Shown here piece by piece: positions 1-7,114 of a DNA stretch of 15,881 nucleotides (position 1 is the stretch's first letter; every line of letters begins with the position of its first letter). The position numbers and the translations under genes were made by a program. Where the stretch lies: NCBI GenBank assembly GCA_046292445.1, contig JBKBQT010000046.1:1-15881 (forward strand). The letters are read 5' to 3'. Source of the stretch: CALIZF01 sp046292445. GTDB lineage: Bacteria; Pseudomonadota; Alphaproteobacteria; Rhodobacterales; Rhodobacteraceae. Below the pieces are notes generated by a model. That model searched no databases. It was not told the origin of the DNA and was given only the letters and a program-made list of their open reading frames with translations.

Positions 1-757
1 GCGCGTCGCGTCGCGCGGCGACCTGCGCCGCGATCCGGGTGGCGCCGGCCTGGCCGAGGGCCCGCAGGCCGCGCAGCGCCGCCGCCGCGGCGTGCAGCGC
101 CGCAACGCCCGCAAGCCGGATCGCGCCGACAACCCCGGCATAGGCGATGATGATCCCGAACAGCAGGAACCGCCCGATCGCGCGGAGTTCTGTCGCATCG
201 AACCCCAGCACGAAGGCCCAGATCGCGATCATCCCCCCCGCCGTCACGAACAGCATCACCCGAAGCCAGGCCCCCGCCTCGACTGGCGCCACGCCGAGCA
301 GCGCGCCGAGCACCGTATCGCCGAAGAGGCCGCCGAGACCGAAGGCATGCGGCCAGCCCGCGCCCGGCGGATGCGTGGCGGCGAAGACCGACCCCATGGC
401 AAGCGCGATCAGTGCGAAGATCACCCGCGACAGCGCGCGATCCTCGCCGATGTGCAGCACGAAGCGCAGGCCCCAGCCCGACAGCAGCACCGGCAGCCCC
501 CAGGCGCCGTGCCCGCCGATGATGACGAGGGTCGAGGCGACGGCCGCCCCGCCGCGCCCGAGCGCATTGGCCACCGGCGCGTCGGTTTCCACCATCCAGC
601 CCGGATCGTTCGGCGCATAGCTGCCCAGCATCAGCGCTGCGGCCGCCGCGAGCCCGATCAGCACGAGGCCCAGAAGCTCGCGCCCCCGCCGTTCGAGGCT
701 GGCCTGCATGCCGCGATCGATCAGGGGTTCGCGCCGCCGCGTCTGATAGGTTGCCAT
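1..757 (-). CDS. ftsK: DNA translocase FtsK, N-terminal membrane part (partial, runs off left edge)
   Basis: Reading the minus strand from the ATG at 757 gives 252 codons with no stop. The product starts MATYQTRRREPLID and has about five hydrophobic segments (roughly residues 29-47, 70-96, 111-128, 158-182 and 195-213). An Ala/Arg-rich stretch follows, where the FtsK linker would begin. This matches the membrane-anchoring N-terminus of FtsK/SpoIIIE translocases, which sit at the division septum and pump chromosome ends apart before XerCD resolution. The ATPase motor and gamma domain lie outside the window, so the call rests on the N-terminal pattern and its context. The aminotransferase stop is only 8 bases upstream, and its TGA is embedded in the likely Shine-Dalgarno (TGAGG), so translation is probably coupled. 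Another multi-pass membrane protein is possible but less likely. Confidence 0.8.
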   Translation of the reverse strand, partial: MATYQTRRREPLIDRGMQASLERRGRELLGLVLIGLAAAAALMLGSYAPNDPGWMVETDAPVANALGRGGAAVASTLVIIGGHGAWGLPVLLSGWGLRFVLHIGEDRALSRVIFALIALAMGSVFAATHPPGAGWPHAFGLGGLFGDTVLGALLGVAPVEAGAWLRVMLFVTAGGMIAIWAFVLGFDATELRAIGRFLLFGIIIAYAGVVGAIRLAGVAALHAAAAALRGLRALGQAGATRIAAQVAARRDA

Positions 758-765
758 GCCTTACC

Positions 766-1950
766 TCACCCGAAAAGACAGTCGCGCAGCCGGGTCAGCC
801 CGATGCGCATCTCGTCCGGCGGCGCGACCAGCGCGACGCGGATGTAGCCTGTGCCGGGGTTGTCCACCCCCTCGCCGCGCGCGAGATAGGCGCCCGGCAA
901 CACCCGCACCCCCGTCTCGCGCCAGAGCCGCAGCGCCGCTGCCTCGCCGTCGCCGCCCGGCACGGCCAGCCACAGGAAGAACCCGCCCTCGGGCGCGCCA
1001 TAGCCGGGCATGCCGGCCATGATCCGGTCGGCCGCGTCGAATTTCGCATGGTAGAGCGCCAGCGAGGCGGCCACATGCGCCTCGTCCGACCACAGCCGCG
1101 CCGACACCCGTTGCAGCGGCAGCGGCACCGGCGCGCCGGCATAGGACCGCAGCTGCCGGATCCGCGCCATGCCCGCCGGCCCCGCCGCGACGAACCCCGA
1201 CCGCAGCCCGGGCACGTTCGAGCGCTTGGAGAGCGAGTTGAACACCACCGCCCGTTCCGGGTCGGCGCCCGTCCCGGCCGCGATGCGCAACAGGCCGGGC
1301 GGCGGGGCGTCGCGCCAGATCTCGGAATAGCATTCGTCGGCCAGCACGACGAAATCGTGCCGCTCGGCAAGCGCCAGCAGATCCGCGAGGTAGTCGGCGC
1401 CGGCGATGGCGCCCTGCGGGTTGGCGGGCGAGCAGACATAGGCGATGGCGATGCGGTCCAGCGTCTCGGGCGGCAGGGCGCGCCAGTCGGGCAGGAACCC
1501 GGTTTCGCGCGTGGCCGGCAGGTAAAGCGGCTCGGCCCCGCAGGCGAGCGCGGCCACGCCATAGACCGGATAGAACGGGTTGGGCATGGCGACGATGGGC
1601 CGGCGCCCCCGCTTGGTCTCGGGGCAGAGCGCGATGCAGGCGTTGAACAATGCCTCGCGCGTGCCGTTGGCCGCCATGATCCGCTCGGGCGCCACGGCCG
1701 CGCCGTCGCGCCGGGCGATCCAGTCGGCGATGGCGGCGAGGAGTTCGGGCGCGCCCTCGTTCGGCGGATAAACGGAAAAGCCCGCCGTCTCGGCCGCCAG
1801 CGCCGCGCCCAGCCAATCCGGTGCGGGGTGTTTCGGCTCGCCGATGGTCATGGCGATGGCTTCGCCGCCGGGCGCATGGCCGTCCAGCAGCGCCCGAAGG
1901 CGCGGAAATGCGTAAGCGGGCAGGTTCGCGAACCGCTCGTTGAATGCCAT
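766..1950 (-). CDS. Class I/II PLP-dependent aminotransferase, DapC-like (succinyldiaminopimelate transaminase type)
   Basis: A 394-residue fold-type I aminotransferase of normal length. Visible landmarks are YPPNEG near residue 61, SPANPQG with N177, the cofactor Asp in LADECYSEIW (D205, Y208), the Schiff-base lysine in NSLSKRSNVPGLRSGF (K242, with R250), and the substrate-carboxylate Arg in GYIRVAL (R371). The SLSKRSN-PG-RSGF form is typical of the DapC group, which transfers an amino group from glutamate to N-succinyl-2-amino-6-ketopimelate in lysine and peptidoglycan-precursor synthesis. General class I aminotransferases can look similar, so the substrate is inferred. The start is ATG 1950, preceded by a GAGG tract. 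It forms a tight pair with ftsK 8 bases downstream, a sensible partnership of cell-wall precursor and division functions. The 137-base gap to the amidase upstream holds a candidate promoter. Confidence 0.85.
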   Translation of the reverse strand: MAFNERFANLPAYAFPRLRALLDGHAPGGEAIAMTIGEPKHPAPDWLGAALAAETAGFSVYPPNEGAPELLAAIADWIARRDGAAVAPERIMAANGTREALFNACIALCPETKRGRRPIVAMPNPFYPVYGVAALACGAEPLYLPATRETGFLPDWRALPPETLDRIAIAYVCSPANPQGAIAGADYLADLLALAERHDFVVLADECYSEIWRDAPPPGLLRIAAGTGADPERAVVFNSLSKRSNVPGLRSGFVAAGPAGMARIRQLRSYAGAPVPLPLQRVSARLWSDEAHVAASLALYHAKFDAADRIMAGMPGYGAPEGGFFLWLAVPGGDGEAAALRLWRETGVRVLPGAYLARGEGVDNPGTGYIRVALVAPPDEMRIGLTRLRDCLFG

Positions 1951-1991
1951 GTCTGCCTCGGTCCCGGGGTCTCGCGCCCCGCGTTGCGATC

Positions 1992-2020
1992 ACGATAGCG
2001 CCCGCCGGGCGGGCGGTCCA
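1992..2020 (-). promoter_or_regulatory. Candidate promoter for the aminotransferase-ftsK pair
   Basis: On the minus strand TGGACC (2015-2020) lies 17 bases before TATCGT (1992-1997), each a 4/6 match to the -35 and -10 consensus. Transcription would start near 1985, about 35 bases before the ATG at 1950. The spacer is almost entirely an inverted repeat (1999-2006 with 2008-2015). Motif-only evidence in GC-rich DNA. Confidence 0.3.
1999..2015. repeat. GC-only inverted repeat between amidase and aminotransferase
   Basis: CGCCCGCC at 1999-2006 is the exact reverse complement of GGCGGGCG at 2008-2015, with a single base between. In RNA the loop would open to at least three bases. There is no T-run beyond it on the minus strand, so it is not a classical intrinsic terminator for the amidase. 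It falls exactly inside the spacer of the proposed aminotransferase promoter. Confidence 0.5.
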
Positions 2021-2087
2021 GCGCGCAGCGCCGCGCGGGCGGGGCGAGCGGGGCGGATTGTGGCTTTTGCGTCAGGCGGCTGCGGGG

Positions 2088-3419
2088 TCAGGCCAGCGCC
2101 GCCTCGGCCGCCGCCGCAAGGCGCAACAGATGCCCGTCGCGCCCCGGCGCGGCCATGAACGTCAGGCCGCAGGACGGCTCGGGCGTCGGCAGGGTGATCG
2201 CGCAGAGGCCCATCAGGTTGGCGATCCGCGTGTTGCGCAAGGCAAGCAGGTTCTCGGTCGTGTAATAGGCGCTGTCGGTCATCAGCCGCGCGGCATCGGG
2301 CGGCAGGATCGGCGCGGTGGGCAGGATGACGGCATCGAGGCCGGCGGTCGCCGCCATCCAGTCCGCGCGCAGCACCTCGAGCCGCCGCCACGCGCCGACA
2401 TAGGCCCGCGCGGTGACCGAGGCGCCGGTCTCGAACCGCTCGCGGATGCGGGCGAACATCAGGCCCGGCTGCGCCTCGATGTCATCGGCCCAGATCGCCC
2501 AGGCCTCGGCGGTCACCAGCGTGCCGGCCAGGTCCATCGCCTCGGCCACCGCCGGCACGGCGATCCGCGTGACATGCGCCCCGGCCCGGCCGAGCCGCGC
2601 CGCGGCGGCGTCGAAGCCGCGGGCGGGCCGGTCGCGGATCGCCTCGAAGGCGAGCGTGTCCAGCACGCCGAGCCGCGCCCCCGCCAGCGTGGCGCCGGCA
2701 AGGTCGGGCGCACGGGTTGCGGTCATGGCGGCGACGAGTTCGGCGCAATCCTCGACCCGGCGCGCGAGGGGGCCGATGGTGTCGAACCGGCTCGCCAGCG
2801 GCACGACACCGGTCAGCGGCAGCGCGCCAAAGGTGGGCTTGAACCCCACGAGGTCGTTCCATGCCGCCGGGATGCGGCAGGACCCGCCGGTGTCGGACCC
2901 GACCGCGAGCGGCGACAGCCCGAAGGCGACCGAGGCGGCCCCGCCCGAGGTGGACCCCCCCGGCACCGCCGCGGGATCGTTGATGCAGGGCGCCGTGGCC
3001 GTCACCGGGTTGAGGCCGAGGCCGGAAAAGGCCAGCTCGCTCATGTGCGTCTTGCCGAGGCAGACGGTCCCCGCCCGCGTCGCCTCGGCCAGCACGGCCG
3101 CATCGCGCGCCGGCACGCGGCCCTTGAGCAGGGCCGATCCCGCCTCGGTCGCGATGCCGGCGGTATCGAACAGGTCTTTCCAGCTTACCGGCACCCCGTC
3201 GAGCGGGCCGCGCCGCAGCCCGGCCTTGGCCCGGTCATGCGCCGCGGCCGCCTCGGCCCGGGCGCGCAGCGGGGTGGTGCGGGCGAAGATGCGATGCGCT
3301 TCGGGGGCGCGGTCGATGGCGTCGAGAAACGCCTCGGTCAACTCGACGGCATGGATGCGGCCCGCGCCGATCTCGCGCCCCAGATCGCAGGCCGACATCG
3401 CCAGCCATTCCCTGCCCAT
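2088..3419 (-). CDS. Amidase-signature family amidase
   Basis: A 443-residue amidase-signature enzyme, cleaving an amide of unknown identity. The Ser-cisSer-Lys triad is visible: K81 in PVSWKDLF, cis-Ser S156 in PGGSTSGGAA, and nucleophile S180 in GSDTGGSCRIPA. The 24-residue distance between S156 and S180 is the family norm. A Cys follows the nucleophilic Ser where Ile or Val is usual. The frame extends upstream to a TTG at 3446, but ATG 3419 is preferred because a G-rich ribosome-binding tract precedes it and the upstream residues (MRQIGRGVA) do not resemble family N-termini. Without GatB or GatC-type partners nearby it is unlikely to be GatA of the tRNA amidotransferase. It is divergent from the UbiH-type gene, and 137 bases separate its stop from the aminotransferase. 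Confidence 0.88.
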   Translation of the reverse strand: MGREWLAMSACDLGREIGAGRIHAVELTEAFLDAIDRAPEAHRIFARTTPLRARAEAAAAHDRAKAGLRRGPLDGVPVSWKDLFDTAGIATEAGSALLKGRVPARDAAVLAEATRAGTVCLGKTHMSELAFSGLGLNPVTATAPCINDPAAVPGGSTSGGAASVAFGLSPLAVGSDTGGSCRIPAAWNDLVGFKPTFGALPLTGVVPLASRFDTIGPLARRVEDCAELVAAMTATRAPDLAGATLAGARLGVLDTLAFEAIRDRPARGFDAAAARLGRAGAHVTRIAVPAVAEAMDLAGTLVTAEAWAIWADDIEAQPGLMFARIRERFETGASVTARAYVGAWRRLEVLRADWMAATAGLDAVILPTAPILPPDAARLMTDSAYYTTENLLALRNTRIANLMGLCAITLPTPEPSCGLTFMAAPGRDGHLLRLAAAAEAALA

Positions 3420-3445
3420 CGCCACCCCCCGCCCGATTTGCCGCA

Positions 3446-3474
3446 ACCCTAGCCAGCGGCGCGCAGATGGACAA
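3446..3474 (-). promoter_or_regulatory. Candidate promoter for the amidase
   Basis: Minus-strand TTGTCC (3469-3474) and TAGGGT (3446-3451) are separated by exactly 17 bases. Transcription would begin near 3439, 20 bases ahead of ATG 3419, leaving room for the G-rich ribosome-binding tract. Matches are 4/6 and 3/6, so this is a motif-level suggestion. Confidence 0.35.
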
Positions 3475-3478
3475 TCCC

Positions 3479-3490
3479 GCCCCGCGGGGC
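3479..3490. repeat. Perfect 12-base palindrome upstream of the UbiH-type gene
   Basis: GCCCCGCGGGGC is fully self-complementary and lies 12 bases ahead of ATG 3503. It directly abuts CATATT (3490-3495), which resembles a -10 box so close to the start codon that the mRNA could be leaderless. It could be an operator or chance in GC-rich DNA. Confidence 0.35.
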
Positions 3491-3502
3491 ATATTCCCGC
3501 GC

Positions 3503-4714
3503 ATGACCCATGATGCCGACATCCTGATCGCCGGGGGCGGGCTGACCGGCCCGACGCTGGCCCTCGCCCTTGCCCGCGCCGGTTTCCGCGTGACGGTGAT
3601 CGACGCGCGACCCGCCGGGCCGCGGACGGTCCGCGGCTTTGACGGGCGGGCCTATTCGCTCGCGGCCGCCTCGGTGCGCCTTCTGCGCGCGCTCGGCGTC
3701 TGGGACCGGATCGCGGGCGAGGCGCAGCCGATCAACGGCATCCGCACCACCGACGGCCGCCCGGGCGAAGGCGTGTCGCCGCTGCACATGGCCTTCGATT
3801 CCGCCGAGATCGAGGAAGGGCCGATGGGCCATCTGATCGAGGATCGGTTCGTGCACGCCGCGCTGGTCGAGGCGATGGCGGCGGCAGGGGTCGATACGAT
3901 CGCCGGTGACGGCGTTGCGGCGCAGGCGGTGGCGGGCGGCACGGTGACGGTCACGCTCGCCTCGGGCCGGCGGCTTGCGGGCGGCATGCTCGTCGGCTGC
4001 GACGGGCGCGCCAGCGGGACGGCGGCGCGGGCGGGCATCCGCCGGACGGGCTGGGATTACGGGCAGACCGCGCTCGTCACCGCCATCGCCCATGACCGCC
4101 CGCATGGCGGGATCGCGCATCAGGTGTTCCTGCCGGGCGGGCCGCTGGCCATCCTGCCGCTGCCGGGCAACCGCAGTTCCATCGTCTGGTCGGAAGAGGC
4201 CGGGCTGGCCGCGACCATCGCCGCCCTGCCGGACGACGATTTCCTCGCCGTGCTGCGGCCGCGGGTGGGCGATTTCCTCGGGCCCTTCCGCCTTGCGGGC
4301 GCGCGGTTCACCTACCCGCTGTCGCTGTCGCTGGCGACCCGCTGGATCGCCCCGCGCCTCGCACTGGCCGGGGATGCCGCGCATGGGGTGCATCCTATCG
4401 CGGGGCAGGGCCTCAACCTCGGGCTGCGCGACGTGGCGGCGCTGGCCGAAGTGCTCGGGGCGGCGCGCGCGCGGGGCGAGGATGTCGGCGCGCCCGAGGT
4501 GCTTGCACGCTACGAACGCTGGCGGCGGTTCGACACCACCGCGCTCGCGCTCGGGATGGATGCGGTCAACCGGCTCTTCTCGAACGACAATCCTGTGCTG
4601 CGCGCGGCGCGGGATCTCGGCATGGGCGCGGTGTCGGCGATGCCCGGCCTGCGCCGCGCCTTCATCCGGCAGGCGGCGGGCCTGTCGGGGCCGCTGCCCG
4701 AACTGATGCGCTAA
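3503..4714 (+). CDS. UbiH/UbiF/COQ6-family FAD-dependent hydroxylase
   Basis: A 403-residue class A flavin monooxygenase. It has the N-terminal FAD dinucleotide motif ILIAGGGLTGPTLALALARAG (GGGLTG at 11-16), the central CDG motif at 166-168, and the C-terminal GDAAHGVHPIAGQGLNLGLRD block (G290, D291, H294) that marks ubiquinone-biosynthesis hydroxylases. The likely role is hydroxylation of the ubiquinone ring using O2 and NAD(P)H at the membrane; which ring carbon (C1, C5 or C6) cannot be told. The open frame begins at ATG 3467, but ATG 3503 places the GxGxxG strand at the usual distance from the N-terminus. No Shine-Dalgarno is evident at either start. A general FAD monooxygenase role is the alternative. 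The gene is divergent from the amidase by 83 bases and followed by the RTX gene. Confidence 0.88.
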   Translation: MTHDADILIAGGGLTGPTLALALARAGFRVTVIDARPAGPRTVRGFDGRAYSLAAASVRLLRALGVWDRIAGEAQPINGIRTTDGRPGEGVSPLHMAFDSAEIEEGPMGHLIEDRFVHAALVEAMAAAGVDTIAGDGVAAQAVAGGTVTVTLASGRRLAGGMLVGCDGRASGTAARAGIRRTGWDYGQTALVTAIAHDRPHGGIAHQVFLPGGPLAILPLPGNRSSIVWSEEAGLAATIAALPDDDFLAVLRPRVGDFLGPFRLAGARFTYPLSLSLATRWIAPRLALAGDAAHGVHPIAGQGLNLGLRDVAALAEVLGAARARGEDVGAPEVLARYERWRRFDTTALALGMDAVNRLFSNDNPVLRAARDLGMGAVSAMPGLRRAFIRQAAGLSGPLPELMR

Positions 4715-4725
4715 TCCGCTAGCCG

Positions 4726-4734
4726 TGATATGCT
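4726..4734 (+). promoter_or_regulatory. Extended -10 element ahead of the RTX gene
   Basis: TGATATGCT fits the extended -10 pattern TG-n-TATAAT at six of eight fixed positions. No good -35 box precedes it. A transcript would start near 4741, about 30 bases before the ATT codon proposed as the RTX start, suggesting that gene need not be read only from the upstream hydroxylase transcript. Confidence 0.3.
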
Positions 4735-4760
4735 CTGGCCCTCGGCATGGAGCGCGGCGA

Positions 4761-4775
4761 TGAGGGGTCAGCATT
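4761..4775 (+). promoter_or_regulatory. Shine-Dalgarno tract and ATT start candidate for the RTX protein
   Basis: TGAGGGG (4761-4767) is followed after five bases by ATT (4773-4775). This is the only initiation-like codon with a ribosome-binding tract in the RTX frame before the first repeat. The same TGA is the last in-frame stop upstream. ATT is a rare but documented bacterial start (for example infC of E. coli). The inference depends on position and on the repeat phase. Confidence 0.4.
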
Positions 4776-5246
4776 AGCGGGGATGCAGGCCCCGACCGCC
4801 TCGACGGGACCGATGGCAACGATACGCTGCGGGGCCTCGGCGGCAGCGACACGCTTTACGGCCATGGCGGCAATGACAATCTCTGGGGCGGCGACGGCGT
4901 CGATCTGATCTTCGGCGGCGCGGGGGACGACGGCCTGTCGGGCGGCGCGGGGGCGGACCGGCTCGACGGCGGTGCGGGGAACGACACGATGACGGGCGGG
5001 GTAGGGCCGGATGCTTTCGTGATCCGGTCGGGGCGCAACGTCGTGACGGATTTCGTCGCGGGCGACGACGCGATCATGTTCGCGCGGTCGCACTGGGGCG
5101 GGCCGGGTCAGACGGCGGCGGGGATCCTCGCGCTGGCGGCGGTGGATGGCGGCGATGTTGTCTTCACCTTTGCCGCCGACACGGCGCTGCGGATCGCGGG
5201 CCTGACCGATATCGCGGGCCTCGCCCCATGGATCGAGGTCATCTGA
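4773..5246 (+). CDS. Small RTX calcium-binding nonapeptide-repeat protein with non-canonical start
   Basis: From ATT 4773 the frame codes 157 residues. The first 80 or so are nine uninterrupted nonapeptides of the form xxGxxGxDx: ISGDAGPDR, LDGTDGNDT, LRGLGGSDT, LYGHGGNDN, LWGGDGVDL, IFGGAGDDG, LSGGAGADR, LDGGAGNDT, MTGGVGPDA. This is the RTX parallel beta-roll that binds Ca2+ outside the cell. The remainder (FVIRSGRNVVTDFVAGDD onward, ending in WIEVI) resembles the C-terminal capping and type I secretion region of RTX proteins. No enzyme domain and no type I exporter are in view. The frame has no ATG, GTG or TTG until ATG 4989, which would cut away eight repeats and so is not the natural start. 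ATT initiation, a frameshift from ATG 4747, or a sequencing error are the options. It overlaps the convergent Trm112-like gene by 8 bases. Confidence 0.6.
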   Translation: MSGDAGPDRLDGTDGNDTLRGLGGSDTLYGHGGNDNLWGGDGVDLIFGGAGDDGLSGGAGADRLDGGAGNDTMTGGVGPDAFVIRSGRNVVTDFVAGDDAIMFARSHWGGPGQTAAGILALAAVDGGDVVFTFAADTALRIAGLTDIAGLAPWIEVI

Positions 5247-5430
5247 CTTCGTCCACCTCGCGCGCCTCGGCGGGCAGCATGATCGGGATGCCGCCGCGGA
5301 TCGGAAAAGCCAGATGCGCCGCCCGGCTGACGAGTTCCTGCCGCTCGGGGTCATAGGTGAGCGGGCCGAGCGTCACCGGGCAGACGAGCGCCGTGAGCAT
5401 GCGGCGATCGACGTTCGGGACATCGGCCAT
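5239..5430 (-). CDS. Trm112-family / YcaR-like small protein
   Basis: A 63-residue protein of the Trm112p-like (UPF0434/YcaR) family, with the characteristic run RRMLTALVCPVTLGPLTYD and, later, SRAAHLAFPIRGGIPIMLP. In eukaryotes Trm112 activates several methyltransferases acting on tRNA, rRNA and release factor. The bacterial short forms are of unsettled function, possibly similar partners. Only one Cys (in LVCPVT) is present, so it cannot form a four-cysteine zinc site by itself. The start ATG 5430 is 15 bases downstream of the LON-domain stop, so the two are co-transcribed. Its last 8 bases overlap the end of the convergent RTX gene. Confidence 0.85.
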   Translation of the reverse strand: MADVPNVDRRMLTALVCPVTLGPLTYDPERQELVSRAAHLAFPIRGGIPIMLPAEAREVDEVR

Positions 5431-5445
5431 CCGCGCCCCTTCCGG

Positions 5446-6099
5446 CTATTGCATCGCCTCGTCCGCCGACCCGCCGCGCAGGGCGAATTCGATCAGCGTC
5501 ACGAGCGTCTCGCGCCGGGTTTCCAGCGAGGGCGCCTCGAGCAGGGCCTGCTTGTCCTCGGGCGCGAAGGGACAGAGCATCGAGAGCGAGTTGATGAGGA
5601 GCTCATCCTCGGCATCGGCGAGGTTGTTCCAGTCGGTCGAAAGCCCCATCGCGTCGAAATACCGGCGCAGCAGGGCCAGAAACGGCTCGCGCTTGAAGCC
5701 GGGATCGACCTCTGCCCCGCCGGTGTCGCGGGTGAAGGGCGCCCAGTCCACGGTGCAGCGGCGATAGGGGGTAAAGCCTGTCACCTCCTCGACCACCCGG
5801 AACCGCGACAGGCCGAGGAGCGAGATCATGTAGCGCCCGTCCTCGGTCTCGGAAAACCCGGTCAGCCGGCCGGCGCAGCCGATGGCATGCAGCTTCTTGG
5901 CGGCGCTGCCCGGCTGGCCGGGCGTCTCGCGCGGCTGGATCATGCCGATCAGGCGGCTGCGCGTCTTGAGGCAATCGTCGAGCATGGCGAGATACCGCGG
6001 CTCGAAGATATGCAGCGGCAGCCGCGCCCGCGGCAGGAGCAGCGCGCCGGGGAGCGGAAAGACCGGGATCGTGTCGGGCAGGTCGCCATAGCGTTTCAT
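5446..6099 (-). CDS. LON peptidase substrate-binding (N-terminal) domain protein
   Basis: A 217-residue stand-alone LON N-terminal domain. It opens with LPDTIPVFPLPGALLLPRARLPLHIFEPRYLAML, the diagnostic start of this domain, followed by GMIQP and GRLTGFSETEDGRYMISLLGLSRFRV. It has neither the AAA+ module nor the serine protease domain of Lon, so it is not a peptidase. Such proteins are common in alphaproteobacteria and are presumed to bind proteins or peptides; the function is unproven. ATG 6099 is chosen because MKRYGDLPDTIPVFPLPG has family-like length, although its Shine-Dalgarno is weak. It lies 65 bases after cnoX, in a gap that holds a hairpin, and 15 bases before the Trm112-like gene. 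Confidence 0.87.
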   Translation of the reverse strand: MKRYGDLPDTIPVFPLPGALLLPRARLPLHIFEPRYLAMLDDCLKTRSRLIGMIQPRETPGQPGSAAKKLHAIGCAGRLTGFSETEDGRYMISLLGLSRFRVVEEVTGFTPYRRCTVDWAPFTRDTGGAEVDPGFKREPFLALLRRYFDAMGLSTDWNNLADAEDELLINSLSMLCPFAPEDKQALLEAPSLETRRETLVTLIEFALRGGSADEAMQ

Positions 6100-6125
6100 G
6101 GGGGCAGACCTAGCGTGCGGGCGCG

Positions 6126-6147
6126 GGGCGGCAATTGCGGGCCGCCC
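6126..6147 (-). other. Hairpin between cnoX and the LON-domain gene
   Basis: GGGCGGC (6126-6132) pairs with GCCGCCC (6141-6147) around an 8-base loop. It lies just after the cnoX stop and ahead of the LON-domain start. No T-run follows on the minus strand, so it may be an mRNA processing or stability element or a weak attenuator rather than a terminator. Confidence 0.35.
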
Positions 6148-6164
6148 GGTGCGGAGAATTTCGG

Positions 6165-7088
6165 TCAGGTCAGGATCATCGACCCAAGGCGCCGCCGGCC
6201 GCGCAGCACGACCGGATCGGTCGGCTTGAGCGCCTCGAAGATCGTCAGAAGCTGTGCCTTCGCCGCGCCGTCGTTCCATTCGCGGTCGCGGCGGAACAGT
6301 TCCAGCAATTCGTCCACCGCCGCCTCGATCTTGCCCGAGGCATGCAGCGCCAGCGCAAGGTCGAACCGCGCCTGATGATTGGCCGGATCGGCCGCGACGG
6401 CCGCCTGCAACGCGCCCACCGGCCCGGCCTTGGCCGCCTGGCGGGCCAGCGCGATCTGGGCGCGCACCGCCTCGACCTCGGCGGCCGTGGCCATCGCCCC
6501 CTTGGCGGTGCCGAGGAACGCCTCGGCCTTGTCCAGCTCGCCCAGCGCCACATGGGCCCGGGCAAGGCCGGCAAAGGCGCGGACATTGGCCGGGTCTTCG
6601 GCCAGGATCGCGGCATAGGTCTCGGCGGCATCGACCGCCGCACCCTCGCCCAGCATCGCATCGGCGGCGTCGAGCGCCTCGGTCAGCCCGCCGTCGCCGG
6701 CAAGGGCCGTCAGCCGGTCGATGAAGGTCTTGATCTCCGATCCCGGCACCGCGCCCTGGAATCCGTCCACCGGCTGACCCTGCCAGAAGGCATAGACGGT
6801 CGGGATCGACTGGATGCGCAGTTGCGCGGCGATGGCCTGGTTGCGGTCGACGTCGATCTTGACCATCCGCACCTTGCCCTTGGCCGCGACCACAGCCGCC
6901 TCGAGCGCGGGGCCGAGCGTCTTGCACGGGCCGCACCACGTCGCCCAGAAATCGACGATGACCGGCACCTCGCGGCTTGCCTCGATCACGTCCGCCATGA
7001 AGCTCGCGTCCGATCCGTCGCGGATCAGATCGCCCTTCGCCGCCCCGTTCGCCGCCGCCTGCGGCGCCTTGTTCCCGATGCCGAACAT
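6165..7088 (-). CDS. cnoX: CnoX/YbbN-type co-chaperone: thioredoxin domain plus TPR repeats
   Basis: A 307-residue protein. Residues 22-115 form a thioredoxin domain with the active-site motif WCGPC (C52, C55) and the cis-Pro in SIPTVYAF (P96). From about residue 130 to the end come Ala-rich helical TPR-like repeats (AETYAAILAEDPANVRAFAGLARAH, then LQAAVAADPANHQARFDLALALHASG). This is the CnoX (YbbN) architecture, a cytoplasmic holdase that hands clients to GroEL/DnaK and protects them from over-oxidation. E. coli YbbN lacks a full CxxC, but this one has it, as reported for Caulobacter CnoX, so thiol reductase activity is likely. The start ATG 7088 has a GGGGG tract 5 bases upstream. It sits between xth and the LON-domain gene in an apparent stress and quality-control run, and a candidate promoter lies in the 74-base gap before it. 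Confidence 0.9.
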   Translation of the reverse strand: MFGIGNKAPQAAANGAAKGDLIRDGSDASFMADVIEASREVPVIVDFWATWCGPCKTLGPALEAAVVAAKGKVRMVKIDVDRNQAIAAQLRIQSIPTVYAFWQGQPVDGFQGAVPGSEIKTFIDRLTALAGDGGLTEALDAADAMLGEGAAVDAAETYAAILAEDPANVRAFAGLARAHVALGELDKAEAFLGTAKGAMATAAEVEAVRAQIALARQAAKAGPVGALQAAVAADPANHQARFDLALALHASGKIEAAVDELLELFRRDREWNDGAAKAQLLTIFEALKPTDPVVLRGRRRLGSMILT

Positions 7089-7114
7089 GCAGGCCCCCTG
7101 TATCGCGTTCGGCC

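Noticed and set aside
92..847. 251-codon plus-strand open frame over the ftsK region
   Set aside because: Composition is Arg/Pro/His-rich with no domain; it mirrors the FtsK reading frame, whose translation has clear membrane segments.
751..1998. 415-codon plus-strand open frame opposite the aminotransferase
   Set aside because: Shadow frame in GC-rich DNA; the minus strand carries all aminotransferase motifs including the Schiff-base lysine.
3420..3446. TTG 3446 as start of the amidase
   Set aside because: ATG 3419 has the ribosome-binding tract and a family-like N-terminus; TTG lies inside the proposed promoter.
1944..3452. 502-codon plus-strand frame opposite the amidase
   Set aside because: Low-complexity Arg/Gly/His translation; the amidase triad is on the other strand.
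3449..4852. 467-codon minus-strand frame opposite the UbiH-type gene
   Set aside because: No recognisable domain and strongly biased composition; the plus-strand product has full FAD motifs.
4989..5246. ATG 4989 as the true start of the RTX protein
   Set aside because: It would begin within the repeat array and discard eight perfectly phased nonapeptides that must be coding.
6126..6147. Intrinsic terminator after cnoX
   Set aside because: The hairpin is real but has no following T-run on the minus strand.
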